Shown in pieces: positions 24,616 through 36,552 of a stretch of DNA of 64,000 nucleotides. Position numbers and translations under genes: made by a program. The stretch covers positions 49,676,029 through 49,740,028 of the forward strand of contig OX579633.1 in NCBI GenBank assembly GCA_951230915.1, in the 5' to 3' direction. Origin of the DNA: Antitrichia curtipendula. Its lineage: Eukaryota; Streptophyta; Bryopsida; Hypnales; Leucodontaceae. Numbering within the stretch: position 1 is the stretch's first letter; each line of letters starts with the position of its first letter. The notes beneath the pieces are model-generated. The model did no database searches. It saw nothing but the letters and a program-made list of their open reading frames with translations, and had not been told where the DNA came from.

Positions 24616-27114
24616 AAGAAGTAAACAAAATCATTAGTAGAAAACATGTTGTAAATGACTATAAAAAATGACTGTAAATTGTCTATAGTAACTGTAAATG
24701 AGTCATTGTAGACACTTTTTAGTCATTGTAAAAAGTCATTTAAGATGACTTAAAATATTATATACTTTCTATGACCCACATATATCAATGCATCTCTCAA
24801 AGATGCAACTTCAAAGGATTAAAAGATCATCAAGTCAAAGCAACCTTTTTTTTTAATGCAAAATGGTGCTAGAAAGCACTACTCTCAAAAAGTGAGCAAA
24901 AAGGACTTTAAGAATTTAAAATGGCCTAGGATTTACAAGAGGCAACTTGAAAGCCTCAACTCTAGCCGGCCTATTAACCCAATCCCCTTCCTTTGTGGCG
25001 CTACGCTTCTCAAATTGCATGCCTTATTGCTATGAATCTATCACCTTCGTCGTCCATCCTGCGACACACACAGGTACATTCATAGCTACCCAAGTTCAGT
25101 AGTAGGTATGTTTGTCGCCAATGTTGCACCAAGTATTCTAAAGCCCAATTGCCAAATCTTGTATATGTCATTCCACTTCTTTGTTTTTTCCATGCCCACT
25201 CTTTTTGTGTTAATTACCGCACTGTGTCCTACATTAGATTTTGTGATCCTAGGCTTTAGTGCTGCAATTGTTGCAGGGGAGGCACATTTCTTTCCACTCC
25301 ACTTAGTTACTGCAATAGAAAGTATAAGCACCTGGAGATGGTTACTACTATGTCATTTTTGGATGACAAAATGAAAGCATTGGTGGACTACAATAGCGTA
25401 TAAGTAAATCTTTATCTTTGTTGTTCAAATTTTTGTCTTTTGTTGGCTGCTATGAGTTTTACAATATAATATATTTGCATTGCCCTCTGTTTATTATGTG
25501 AGTTTTGTTTTTAGTTTTACATTTTGCCAACAACCCCATGGTTCAATAGAGACTCATCGAAGATGGTTGTCAATGTTGCTATGTTTATGTTTTAGATAAC
25601 CTCGTGGTTTGATAAGCTTGCCAATGGTGGTTGTGTTTGATTCTTAGCTTTTTGTGGCTATGCTTATGTGGTTGCTAGGGTTTGTAGCATTTTTCTACAA
25701 TGGATGTAAAAGCGGACTGACCATAGTTTAAAGACCTCAATCGCGATGAAGACATGTTCATACCATAAAGGGCAAATTTGTATTATAAGTCGCCCTTATT
25801 TATTAATACAAATAAAGGGCGACTTATAATACAAATAAAGTTCTTTAGCAATTCACATAACCCCATCACTACAAAGCCCTATATATTGTCAATGATTTTG
25901 TCCCTTTGATTTTACGGTTAGCTAGTTCTCAAGGCACTTTGAAAACCATCTTCTTCAACACTGTGTCTTTAGACACAAAGCTGTTGGAAAGTGAACCTTC
26001 AAACCCCCGGGGGGGCAATTTACAATACCAATACAAGTGCTTTCTTAGCTTTTCTAATGTACAAGAAGGAAACAAACCTTTTTATTAAGTAAATTTTAGG
26101 AATATAATAAGAAAGAAGACATTGAATGGAATTGAATGGTGTAATTTTATATTAATCATAAAAGTTTGGGGCACTCAAAGAAAATTTTAAGAACTTATAA
26201 TACAAATAATTTCTCAAACAAGGGACATCACTCAGATCCCCAATTTTTTTTTGGAATTATTAAATTTTATTACTTCTTAATTACTCTTCTAAGAAAAAAC
26301 CTCTAATAATGTCAAGGATCAGACTTCATTATTACCTCAACTATTCATGACCTAGGATTCTTAATGCCAAGGGTGAGACTACATTGTTACTTCAACTATT
26401 ATGATATAGGATTGTTAGCTATTGGTATTAGCTTTCCACTTGGCAAAATTAGATTTTAATGGAGAAGTTTTTACTTTCAATATTTTAATGGTCTTTTGTC
26501 ATTATGCTCACAATGTCATAGATGTCACTATGTGACAATGTGATGTGTTTTGGATTTCATCTTCCTTTATTTGACATATGTTCCAAATTTATGATACACT
26601 TGGTGAAATGCTACATATATATGGTTTAGAATTAGATTGGTGCACCTCTATTGCCAATCTACTTGAAACATCCATCTACACAAAATTGTGAAAGTCATGA
26701 AAGATATAAAGTGCCACATCAAACTAAATTTAGACAATTCAAACTTCAAAAATAATAATTAAAAAAAAATAGTTTGAAAATATACACAAAATATGAGGAA
26801 TCTCACTATTTTTTTCATATATTATTTATATTATATGCAAATCATTACAAGTTCTATGCAGCATATTAGGAAATTAATGTCCTTTAATATCAAGAGATTT
26901 TTCAATGTTTTGCACACATAATCCATAATTGCATCCATAGTCTAGATTTACTTAAATATGACATTATTTATTTGAAATCTCAGCCTTAGCTCCTCATTGA
27001 ATTTTTTTATATTAAAAGCTCTTTCAGCATTATAATAAATTATAAAATGGAGGTGCACTATATGGCCAACAAATGCAACCTTGCATATTTGCTCTTCCTA
27101 TCTTTTCAGTCATA
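24616..27114. other. AT-rich intergenic sequence
   Basis: No gene recognised. It holds a perfect-looking hairpin at 25777-25835, listed separately. An 81-codon minus-strand frame at 25086-25331 shows no family I can name. Confidence 0.5.
25777..25835. repeat. Short-loop hairpin, 25-bp arms
   Basis: 25777-25801 (TTTGTATTATAAGTCGCCCT and on) and 25810-25835 (ending GGGCGACTTATAATACAAA) are reverse complements apart from one extra A, with an 8-base loop. It could be a fold-back remnant or a small-RNA hairpin. Confidence 0.8.
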
Positions 27115-27339
27115 GAACATGTTGTTCAAAAAATACATTCATACTTCAACAAGAGCCCAAAGCAATTGTGTGAATATCAAAAACTAGCAGAGATCATGGA
27201 AACAAAAAGCTTGAAGCCCTTCTTTTAAGTATCTACCAAGTGGTTGTTACTACTAAAGCCTCTGCGGAGGCTACTAGCAGATTACTGCACTTTGCTTGCC
27301 AAAATGAAGGCCAATCTTGGAAAAAACAAAGTTGCATAG
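27115..27339 (+). pseudogene. hAT-type transposase fragment (ZNF862/C17orf113-like), broken
   Basis: One 75-codon frame reads EHVVQKIHSYFNKSPKQLCE, then YQKLAEIMETKSLKPF, a stop at codon 38, and then STKWLLLLKPLRRLL and DYCTLLAKM. This order (HSYF-x-SPK, QKLAE-METK, KTRW-like, ILS-like) is that of the plant hAT-related transposases annotated as ZNF862-like. The internal stop and the missing flanks mark it as a decayed fragment. A later part of the same type of protein lies at 31581-32122. Confidence 0.55.
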
Positions 27340-30300
27340 GTATAATCATTTTTCACTTAAACTCGGTTTTTTTTTTGGTTTGCTATGTTATTTGACTCTA
27401 TTGTTTCTTGTTTTTGCTATTTGAATGTTTGAATTGAAAGCAAGTATTTTTTGGCATAGATTTATACATTCAAAAATAGAATTCAGTTTGTTACTTAAAA
27501 GATTTGCATTGATTTCACTTTGCCATCACTTCTGCCATTTTAAAATCTCCTCTATGAATGATCATATATATGTCCGCAACAAGCAACTTGGTTGGGGTCT
27601 AGAGATTAATCGAGGTCAAGTAGAGTTCAATGAAGTCAAGTAGAGTTCAATCCAATTTCATATGCCTTGATTTTGAGGTGCTTATATGTTTAATGAAAAG
27701 ATGATTAAAGGATCTTTGGCTACCCAAATGTTTAAGTAGATACATCAAAGTTGGATTAAGATATAAAAAGTCTTGATGATCTAGAATTTGTAGAGCATTA
27801 TGTATACCTTGTCCACCCTCATGGATCAACAATCAATATATTCCTTGTTAGGTTGTTCATTGACAATTTAAAAAATTGAATCCAATCGTTTGTCTTATGT
27901 GTAAATTATGTGGTTTGTTACCTACAAGTAAAAAATAAAATTGTACCTACTGAGCAATTGTAAAAGATTTAAATTTATAGTACTGAGTCACAATCATCCA
28001 TGTAGCATGTAGAAGAATCATCCTAATGCAAATTTACAAATTTCAATAACAACAAGAAAAAATTATACTTTAGAGTGCAGATAAACCAAAACTAAAATTA
28101 CTAGTTGCCTTAGAGGCTCATTTTGGTCTAAGGCTGCCGCTATCGGTAAATGCCATCAAACTCTAGGGGAATACTTTCGTTGGACTAGCTTTAGTAATGC
28201 ATTACAATGGTTTAAAACGATAAGAAAGTAACATTAGCTTGTAGTACTCGTGAGGTTTCTGATTGGATTCAATTGAATTGATAGCAAAAAATAATCTACT
28301 GTAATCATCCAATTTCAAGTGATGGAAGAAAACAAATTGTAAGTTAAAGATAAGTAGAGAATCCATTGACCGATTTCTAGAGGTTGGCTACTCATTGTAT
28401 AGTACTCAATGCATTGATTCCACTTAGACTTCTTTCTCATGTCAAGTTTGACTAAGAGAATCAATGAATTCTATGTCAATATCCTTTCTAATTCTCATGT
28501 CAATTCTACCATAGCCACATTGCAGTACAATCCTTCTCCAAAGTAAGCTTCCACATTTGTCAAATTTCTCATACTTAGGAACGGGAGTTATCGCGGGGGC
28601 ATTTAGTTGAGGACCAGATTTAATAATGCATTACAGTGGTTTGAAACAATACAAAAGTAACAATAGCTAGTGGTACCCACAAGGTTCCTAATCGGGTTCA
28701 GTCATATGTATTGATTTGTTTTTTAGATTGCGGTTTAGGCTTGAAACTAGTTAGTAGACGACGCTTTTTTCTTTCAAAGCTACTTTGACGTTGTCAGGAT
28801 GTGATTTGTGACTAGTTGGTGGGTTCGTTGTTTCAATAAATTTCCATGAGACCCAAATTGTTTTGTGCATGTTTGTTGATGCTTGACTTTATGCTTATGA
28901 AGTATTGTTTGAATGAGCTTTTGGAATGTTGTCCAATATGGAATTGATCAATGCTAATAAATTAGAGAATTGCGAACAGAGTAGGGTGTGAATTTTTGAT
29001 AATTGGACGGTTCTTTTAATTGGATAGAGGAATGTAAGTAAGCTTGAATATTCATTGACAAATGTTGGTGAAGGTCTCATTGTCTTGAACGCAGTCACCT
29101 TGTCAGATGTTGAAGCACTTATTGATCCACAACTAGCAATGGAATAAAGGTTGACTAAGGTACTTATGATGATCAAGAATTAAAAATAATACACCAAGGA
29201 TAACTTGTTGACAAGTTCAATTAACTTCATGATTTCTTACTTAATGAACTTTCTTATTTTTGACTCAGTTAAGAAGTTCAAATTCTTTGTCAATTGTGAT
29301 TTAGCTTTTATAAAAAATTTAGAACCACTACATCGTGGCAAGTAAGATCTGGAGTCGACTTTTGAAAGAGAATTATAGTTTTCATATGTTCTTTCAAGTT
29401 AAATTGGTTGCTTGGTACGTGTGCTATGGAACAATGTGCTAATAGTGCAACTAAAGACCCACACTTGTGATAAAAATGATCAAGAGACGCAATAACACAA
29501 ATAAATACCAACTTAGCAATTTCTACACCTAGCAATCTCTGTTGTACCTAGCAATGTTTACTATAATTGCCAACAATTGGACCACAACCAACAAAAAACA
29601 AGAACCAGTGGAAAGGCAGCTTATAGAGATCAAAATATGCTCTACAGTAGTAAAAATGGTAAAGATAGCACATAAACAAAGATGGGAAATGCAAACAACG
29701 CCAAAGCCATTGATATGAACAAACATTTTTTAAATCAATCTAAATAATACTATGTTAGTAACTTACTGAAAACACTTATGAAAACAACCTTCCACATTGG
29801 TAAAAGAAAAACCACAAAATTTGTGCATCCCTTAGGTTTGCATTTGCCTTTAAATGCCTTCTAACTAATGTTGCATTGATACACAGACCTCGAGCAAATG
29901 GAAAAAATGAACCATAAGCAAAAAATGAATCTGACTTACCTTTGTGTGCAAAAGTGTCTAAACTTCATGCTAGATCCATATGCAGTTTGGGGGATGACGA
30001 CACTCATGTCCCTTCTCAAAACAATGGATATACTTGTGACTTTTGCACAAAAATACGATGTCTATATTTGCAACTTTGTAGTTGTGCTAAAAATAGTAGA
30101 AGGACAACTGTACATGTTGTATGTTGACAAGACCATTGCTTTTGTTGCGGAATTTTTTTGAGAATTCAAGAACCTATTTGACTACTCTCATTCATAGATC
30201 TACATGAATTGGGTTTCAAATCTAAATACTAAGTCTGCCCAACTCGTTTTTGTGGTGAATGGTAAGAAAGTGTAGGCAATCCACCAAGAAGCACCTGTGG

Positions 30301-30613
30301 ATAGAGATGTTTTTGCAACAATTGTCACTACCGTCAAGATAGAGTGCACAAATATATCTTGTTTGTAATTGGGGCCTCTTGCTTTGTTTAAATTGTTCTT
30401 ATGCCTTGTTTACTTTCTAATTAATATGTCTTATTTTTGTTCTATTTTGTTTAAGTTTTTTAAGTTGGATTGATTTGTTTTGTTTAAGTTGGACCATTTA
30501 TGTATTTAACTTTAAACAATAGTTCAATGACTCACTTCATTGTGGATGTGCATCTAACTAGATTGTTAATTACTTTTTGTTTTGGATTTCGGCAGGGGTT
30601 AGCCTAGCAACTA
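27340..30613. other. Repeat-derived sequence without recognisable genes
   Basis: Includes two related blocks of about 120 bp (28160-28282 and 28600-28715, sharing TTTAGTAATGCATTACAATG-type and GTTCAGTCATATGTATTGA-type words). Short frames at 29898-30161 and 30190-30345 have no named family; by position between two hAT fragments they could be decayed transposon sequence. Confidence 0.45.
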
Positions 30614-31545
30614 TTAACCCCTAAAGGACCAAACATAGATTTTTGACAACATAGTAATTTTAGGCAACTCACTACAATCGGAGTTTTTGTTTTAGTTTTG
30701 AAATTTTCACACAAGATGTGCCCAAGGACGGCAAGGAGTAGCTATAAGGCCCAACAATTTTTATAACTTTTGACTACATGGTTAAAAAGCTATTGCATGA
30801 TATGTCATTTTCATTGGTCAGCGGGCAGTCTGAGCAGCTAAAAAAACTTCTTTAAAAATTATTATTTTTTTAAATAAAAAAATGAAATTGATTCTTTAGA
30901 TTTATATATATGTGGGAGGTTTTGATTAATGAGATGAAAGTTATGAGGAGTTTTAGTTTGAGGGTAGTTGTGGAATCTCTACTCTAAGATAAACTTTGAA
31001 GTTATTTATTTATTTCAATTTTCAACATTTTTTGAAAAAATAAAAACATTGGGTGTATATTTTTTATTACAAGATTACAACTAGTGGTATTGGCATTTTT
31101 CAATTCCATATATAAATTTTTAACAATTTAGTGTTTTGAACATTCTCTACTTCTTTCTACTTAATATTTTTTCCTATATGTTGTACAGTTCCAAATGATC
31201 TGAATTTTTTCAAGCATGTAGCCAACTTGCCTTGAAGAATGAATCCAACGAGTAACCACCATTTTGGACATTTTTTCATTAAAAAGTGACTTTGTGAAGT
31301 GCAACTCTCCGGAGTTTCGTCGGGACAAAAATAAAGAATTTTTGTCAATTCAAATACTATTTTCTTGCAATTCACGTGGTGAAAATTTCTGAAATTTTTT
31401 CCACAACTTCTCAAACTAGTTTACTACAAGATTCGGAGGTTACATTTTTTCAATTTATTTGTTTCTAAAATTGAGTACTTGTATAAGAAATAGCAGGTTT
31501 GGAGCAGTTTTGGTAAAAACATAGTGTGTGACCTTTAGTGGTTAA
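30614..31545. mobile_element. TTAA-ended inverted-repeat element, long form (932 bp)
   Basis: The left end is TTAACCCCTAAAGGACC; the right end is GACCTTTAGTGGTTAA. The size agrees with the copies at 23691 (925 bp) and 43724 (935 bp). Its first 115 bases match 48494-48612 closely (TTTTGACAACATAG, AAATTTTCACACAAG, TGTGCCCA). The interior otherwise differs from the 43.7-kb copy, so at least two subfamilies share these ends. Noncoding. It lies directly before hAT-derived sequence. Confidence 0.7.
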
Positions 31546-31580
31546 GGGAGCTTGAAGCACGCTTCTCTTCTCACCATGCT

Positions 31581-32122
31581 ATGGATGTACACAATGTAGT
31601 ATACCCATAGTATTGGTTGCAAACTCAAGCAGAAGACACCTTTTCCAAGCACTTGGACATTCACATGGCATTTTATTATGAGTCGAGATTGGTGGAATTG
31701 ACAAGGTGAAGAATTTAATCCCACCTATCTTGGACCGATACAATTTGGAGGTTCAAGAAGGTTTGTCTAAATTATCCATATTAAACAATGCTAAGAAACA
31801 CATAGAGCCTCCCTTTGACTTGAACCCGCTCACCTGCCTTTGGTGTTATTTAGACTCATGTATTGTTTTCAGAGTGAAGGCATTTTCTAAATTCTATAAG
31901 TTGGCTGAAATTCCAATTCTATAAGTGTTGGGATCTGTAGAGGATGAGAGATGCTTTAGCTCTCTAGCATTTATGAAGAACAAGTTGTGAAATTCCCTGG
32001 ACACCCATTTAGAATACGTGGTGGGAATGTATTATCAAAAAATCTTCACTTTAGAGACTTTTCTATATGCTAAGGCGTATGACCAATGGGTGGCTGGAGC
32101 AATTTCTCGATATAGGGTGTAA
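31581..32122 (+). pseudogene. hAT-type transposase C-terminal fragment, broken
   Basis: Translation in pieces gives MDVHNVVYP-stop-YWLQTQ, EDTFSKHLDIHMAFYYE and, after a frameshift, a 72-codon frame. After a stop it continues VLGSVEDERCFSSLAFMKNK, another stop, then LEYVVGMYYQKIFTLETF and TAA. S-V-E-x-E-R-x-F-S-x-L-x-x-x-K is the dimerisation signature at the C-terminus of hAT transposases. Several stops and a shift show it is dead. It may be the remainder of the element represented at 27115-27339. Confidence 0.6.
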
Positions 32123-34365
32123 TCTTAGTCTATAAGTTAGTGGTTCTAGATCCAAATTTATTCTAGATGTTTTTTTCTTCACAGACACCTTCTTTTGAGT
32201 GGACAAACTTGTGCATATTGTTGTATCCATCAAGAGCAATTATATATATGGATGAACTTTTTTTTTTACTTTATGGTCTATCATGTATTAATTTTGGGTT
32301 TACATTGCCAATTTCCTTGTAACAAATCTACAATGTGACAAATTGCATCACATCATCTAAGCACTTTTGCCTTTATTGCATAAATTCAATTGCCTTAGTG
32401 CCAACAAATGAACGTATTTCTTTGCAAATTTGCCACTTTGGCATGAAAAAGATTTTCCTAGAGTGCTAAAAGTTGTCACCAGTTTCAAACATATTGAGCT
32501 AGATCCACCCTCTATAAAATTCATTGGCGCCACTTGGATTCATTGATAGACATGGAACCCTTGCCAAGTAGGTTTTGCAAGGAAATACAATTGTAACTAA
32601 TCTAAAATGGAAAAAAAGAGGGTTTGATCAAAAGATGTAAAAGATATGAAGAATTTTTTCTACAAATCTATTTGGATCCCAAGGACTCATCCTTAATTAT
32701 CTTCAAGGGCATCAAAGGATCTTTTGATGCCCCTTGATATTTTCCTTTGATGTCCTTGCTAAACAGTGCAGATAACTTATGAGATTTGAGTACAAATTTG
32801 CAATCAATCAACCTTTGAAGGTCATCAATTACCTTTGTAAAATTGAATCTTAATACCTACTACAACAAACCATTGGTTGAAATGGAAGGGCTTCATAATG
32901 CACTTCTAATGGTACTAAATACTCCTAATTCCAAACTGTAAAATACAAAATATCTTCAAGCTTGCAAGTGAGAGTTTGAGAACAACAAGAACCATGTTCA
33001 TTTTGTTTACAACAATTTGGAACCATATTTATAAATCTATATAAATAATAATAAGCTATTAATAAAATACAACTATTTTTTATTTATAACTAAGTATGAC
33101 AAAGAAAGATAAACAAGTTTTTCCTGTATCTTTAGATGTTGGCTTAAATATCATGTCTTCATAACATTAACTCTAACTATGTGAGCTAAATTTGATATTT
33201 ATTCTTTAATTCATTAATCTTTGTCTTGAGAATCACAAAAATAAACTAAAAAGAAGCCTCTTCTAAATTTCAAGAAGTTTGAAAATTGAATATACATCAA
33301 TATTTGTAAGGATTGATTGCAATTAGTCAAATCAAATATCTTTTATTTCCTAAATAACTTTGAAAGCTATATAAATTTATTTACTTCAGGCTTCTACTGC
33401 TTTAATTGAATATCTAAAATATTTAAATTGTCTTACAATAAACTTTGTAAGGATTTAGTTTTAAAACTCAAAGTGAGCATTCTCATCAAATGATCAAATA
33501 CATCATTTTTTGTAAGTTCAAGAAAGTAAATTGGAAGATTAGGAATAGACTTAAAAAAATATGATCTCCAACATATTTCAAATAATTAAAAAATCTTTAT
33601 TTGACAAATCACAATAACATTGAATAATATTTATGTGATTGTTCAAAATTAAAGAGAAAGTCTGTATCCGGGGTCTGTATATTTATATAATTAAAAAAAT
33701 AATTATAATATAAGTATCATTTAAATAAATCTATTTTAAAAATTACAACACAATAAATATTTATATACAAAATTAGAATGCATGGCTAGTTTGGTTAGTA
33801 TAATTTTCAATTTTATCATAAAAATGTGAGTGTAAATATTTAATTTTTCTTAAGATATGTTATATATATATAAAATAAATTTAAAATTGAGTACTTGAGA
33901 ACTCAAAGTATGTAGTATTGTCACTATTAGGCAAACCAAAATTTCATACTGAAAATGAAAATCTTGATTTCTAAGTGTTTAAAAATTAAAATTAAAATAC
34001 AAAATTTTAGTATATTTCAATAATTCTTAATTAAATTTTTGAAGGATAATTCTAGGATCATAAAATCAATACACCATTTTAAAATTTTAAATAATATATA
34101 ATTTTAAATTTTAAAATTTAGATTTTTATTGCATGAGACGTACCTATGATTAAAGAAAAGCTTAGTTTCATTAAAAGTTGTAATTGTTTTAATTTTGTTG
34201 CAAAAATTTCACAAATATTCTAATTTCTTTGAAGTTAGTTTTTTCAAGTTACAAATTGCAATGGAAAACATGGTGAAAACTTCACTAGTAAGTAGCTAAT
34301 ATTTTTGAACCTTATACATCTTTTACCATTTTTCTTAACTTAATTTACCACTATCAAAATGAAAT

Positions 34366-34410
<45 letters not shown>

Positions 34411-34984
34411 GCTATTTTTAATATGGAATTGTTTGATTTTCCAATAGATGTTTTTTTTTTCCAAAAATTATTAAAATGATCAAATTGCTATGATTTTTAA
34501 AAGTTTAAATGTGCAAAAGAAATTATATTGTATAAGATATAATAGAATCATTTGAGTATTTTTATCAAAATGAAATAAAAAAATACAATTCAATTTGAAA
34601 GTATTATAGAATCTCTTATAAAATACAAAGAAAAAATATAGAATATTATTAAATTTGGATGTTAATATAGAGAGCTTGCAATTGCAATAATTTATGAAAT
34701 TTTGGAAAATAATTCTTTTGTAAAGTGGAATAGAAAATAGAAACTATTCTTGTCAAGACTTCACATTCTTTGGTTTAAATTGAATAAAAAAATATTTTTT
34801 TTGAAATTTATCATTGGGTTTGTGTGCGGCATATCGTATGGAGTTTGTGGCCATGCAGGGACAATTTTATTTATATTCATTGTTTGTCATAGCACTACCC
34901 TCCTCAAGCGGATCATAGACTTTCACTCGTCAATAAATAAATAGAAAGACAATTGCAGAACTTTGAACTAGTCAGTGTAGACCC
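32123..34984. other. Very AT-rich intergenic sequence
   Basis: No gene seen. From about 33000 the sequence is extremely AT-rich. A run of about 18 AT dinucleotides lies at 34369-34406. Confidence 0.6.
34369..34406. repeat. (AT)n microsatellite
   Basis: Uninterrupted alternating A and T over about 38 bases inside AT-rich DNA. Confidence 0.95.
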
Positions 34985-36552
34985 GTGAACAACCAACCAG
35001 TGGAACTGGAATCAGCCGAAGGTCAAATCCTTCCCGGTCCTTCACGTCACGACAGACGTTCCCCTTCCCGTCCCCCTGACGTTCCCAGAAACAGTTTTTC
35101 CACAAGGGCAACGATGAGCACCGGTCCGTCCGGTCAGCCGCAAGCCCATTGGTCGCAACTTGGGAATGGCCAACAAGAGCGTACTCCCCGTTCTGGGACC
35201 CAGTCGAGTTGGGGCAGAACGGGCTACCGGGGTCGGTCAGGTGGCCCGTTCCGGAAGTCCGGAACCGAACCAACGTCCGGGTCACCCGTTCTGTTCCGGA
35301 ACCCGGCCTGTTGTTCGGAGAAGCCTTGGGCGTTTGGCAAATGGTGCCTGCCTCCCTGCCTAGTGGTGGTGGTGGTGCTGCCTGCTATCACAAGGGTTAG
35401 CAACATCGAAGGCGCTAGTAGCTTCATGGAGATAGCCCTATTGACGACGCTCGCGTAGCGCAAGCTTTCGTTCTCTGGTTCTAGGTTGTCTAAGCGTGCG
35501 TTGGCTGGAAGAAAAAAGGCTTCCGGAATCATTCGACTTCAGAGGTTTTGAAAGAGCGAAAGATAGCGGCTCGTTTTGGTTTCGAAGAAGGTGACTCGCA
35601 GGGGTACTTAGTTTCGTTTTCTCTATCGCTGCTATTCTCGGTGAATGGTGATTTGATCGCTGTTTTTGAATAATTCTGATTTGACTGTCGGATTTTGGAC
35701 GGAGGATGGATTTGATGGCGTGAGTGGGTAAATTAGTGTGAGGTGGTGAGTTTTGTGAAGGAAATGGGACAGGATTAGTTGTTACTGGTTTCGTTTCCTA
35801 GAACGTGGCGGTTTATGATGATTTTAAAGTTTTATTCCCGTTCGTAGTTGCAGGTTGTGGATTGCGATGGTAGCCGTTGTTTGATCTTAGGCCGTTTGAG
35901 GTTTGTTTGTGAGTTGCTGTGGTTCATTGTTTAGTTTCGACGAGGTTTGTTTGAGGATGTAGGTGTTCGTGGCGGTGAAATTTGGTGTAATTGAAGGTTG
36001 GCATGGTTTGTCTGTTGAAATCCATTTTCGCTTGGGAAGAATTCACCGAGGCCTAATTTCCTTTTGGTTCGTTCGTTTCTCCAGGATAGTTTCCGAATTG
36101 CTGTTGGCATGTGCGGCGGATCTTGATTGCAGCGACTTGGCGCCTTCGTGGATGATTAGGGTTAATCTGTGGTACACTGAAAGTTCTGGAAATTCGTACC
36201 GGATGTATTGGATGTGAGGAACCGGTGGACCAGCGGAATTGGAAAAGGCTTGTTCGAATTGATAACATGGACGCAATTTGGAACTAGGCATTAGTGTTAC
36301 TTTTTAATTCTCTCATCTTACTGATTCCGTGTGAGACTTTTTAGTTCTTCACTTGGATTGCTTTTTTGAAACGGTGCAAGTTTCGGTACTTTTGCATTGG
36401 TATTTTGCATATTTGCGACTGGAGCTCTACTGGTTGTCCCGGTGGAATTAGTCACAATTTATCTGAAACCAGACTCTTGTAGTGACACAAATAGAGGATT
36501 GATATTGAGCAGATTGTTAGTGGAAAGCTAGCATCAGAGGAAGGTCTTCGCG
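34985..36552 (+). promoter_or_regulatory. GC-rich island and probable promoter/leader of the RING-PUF-RING gene
   Basis: Composition changes abruptly at about 34985 from very AT-rich to GC-rich up to about 35400, with repeated CCGGAAC/GTTCCGG words including the palindrome GTTCCGGAAC (35293-35302). From 35480 to 36552 the sequence looks transcribed and noncoding, with GTGACT after GAAG at 35590 as a possible leader donor. Open frames in the island run on both strands and match nothing I know. Confidence 0.4.

Noticed and set aside
24640..24780. ATGACT/GTCATT-rich stretch as a second CACTA end
   Set aside because: Motifs are fewer and no CACTA terminus is adjacent.
25086..25331. Minus-strand 81-codon frame considered as a plant En/Spm transposase fragment
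   Set aside because: Only vague resemblance; key motifs could not be placed.
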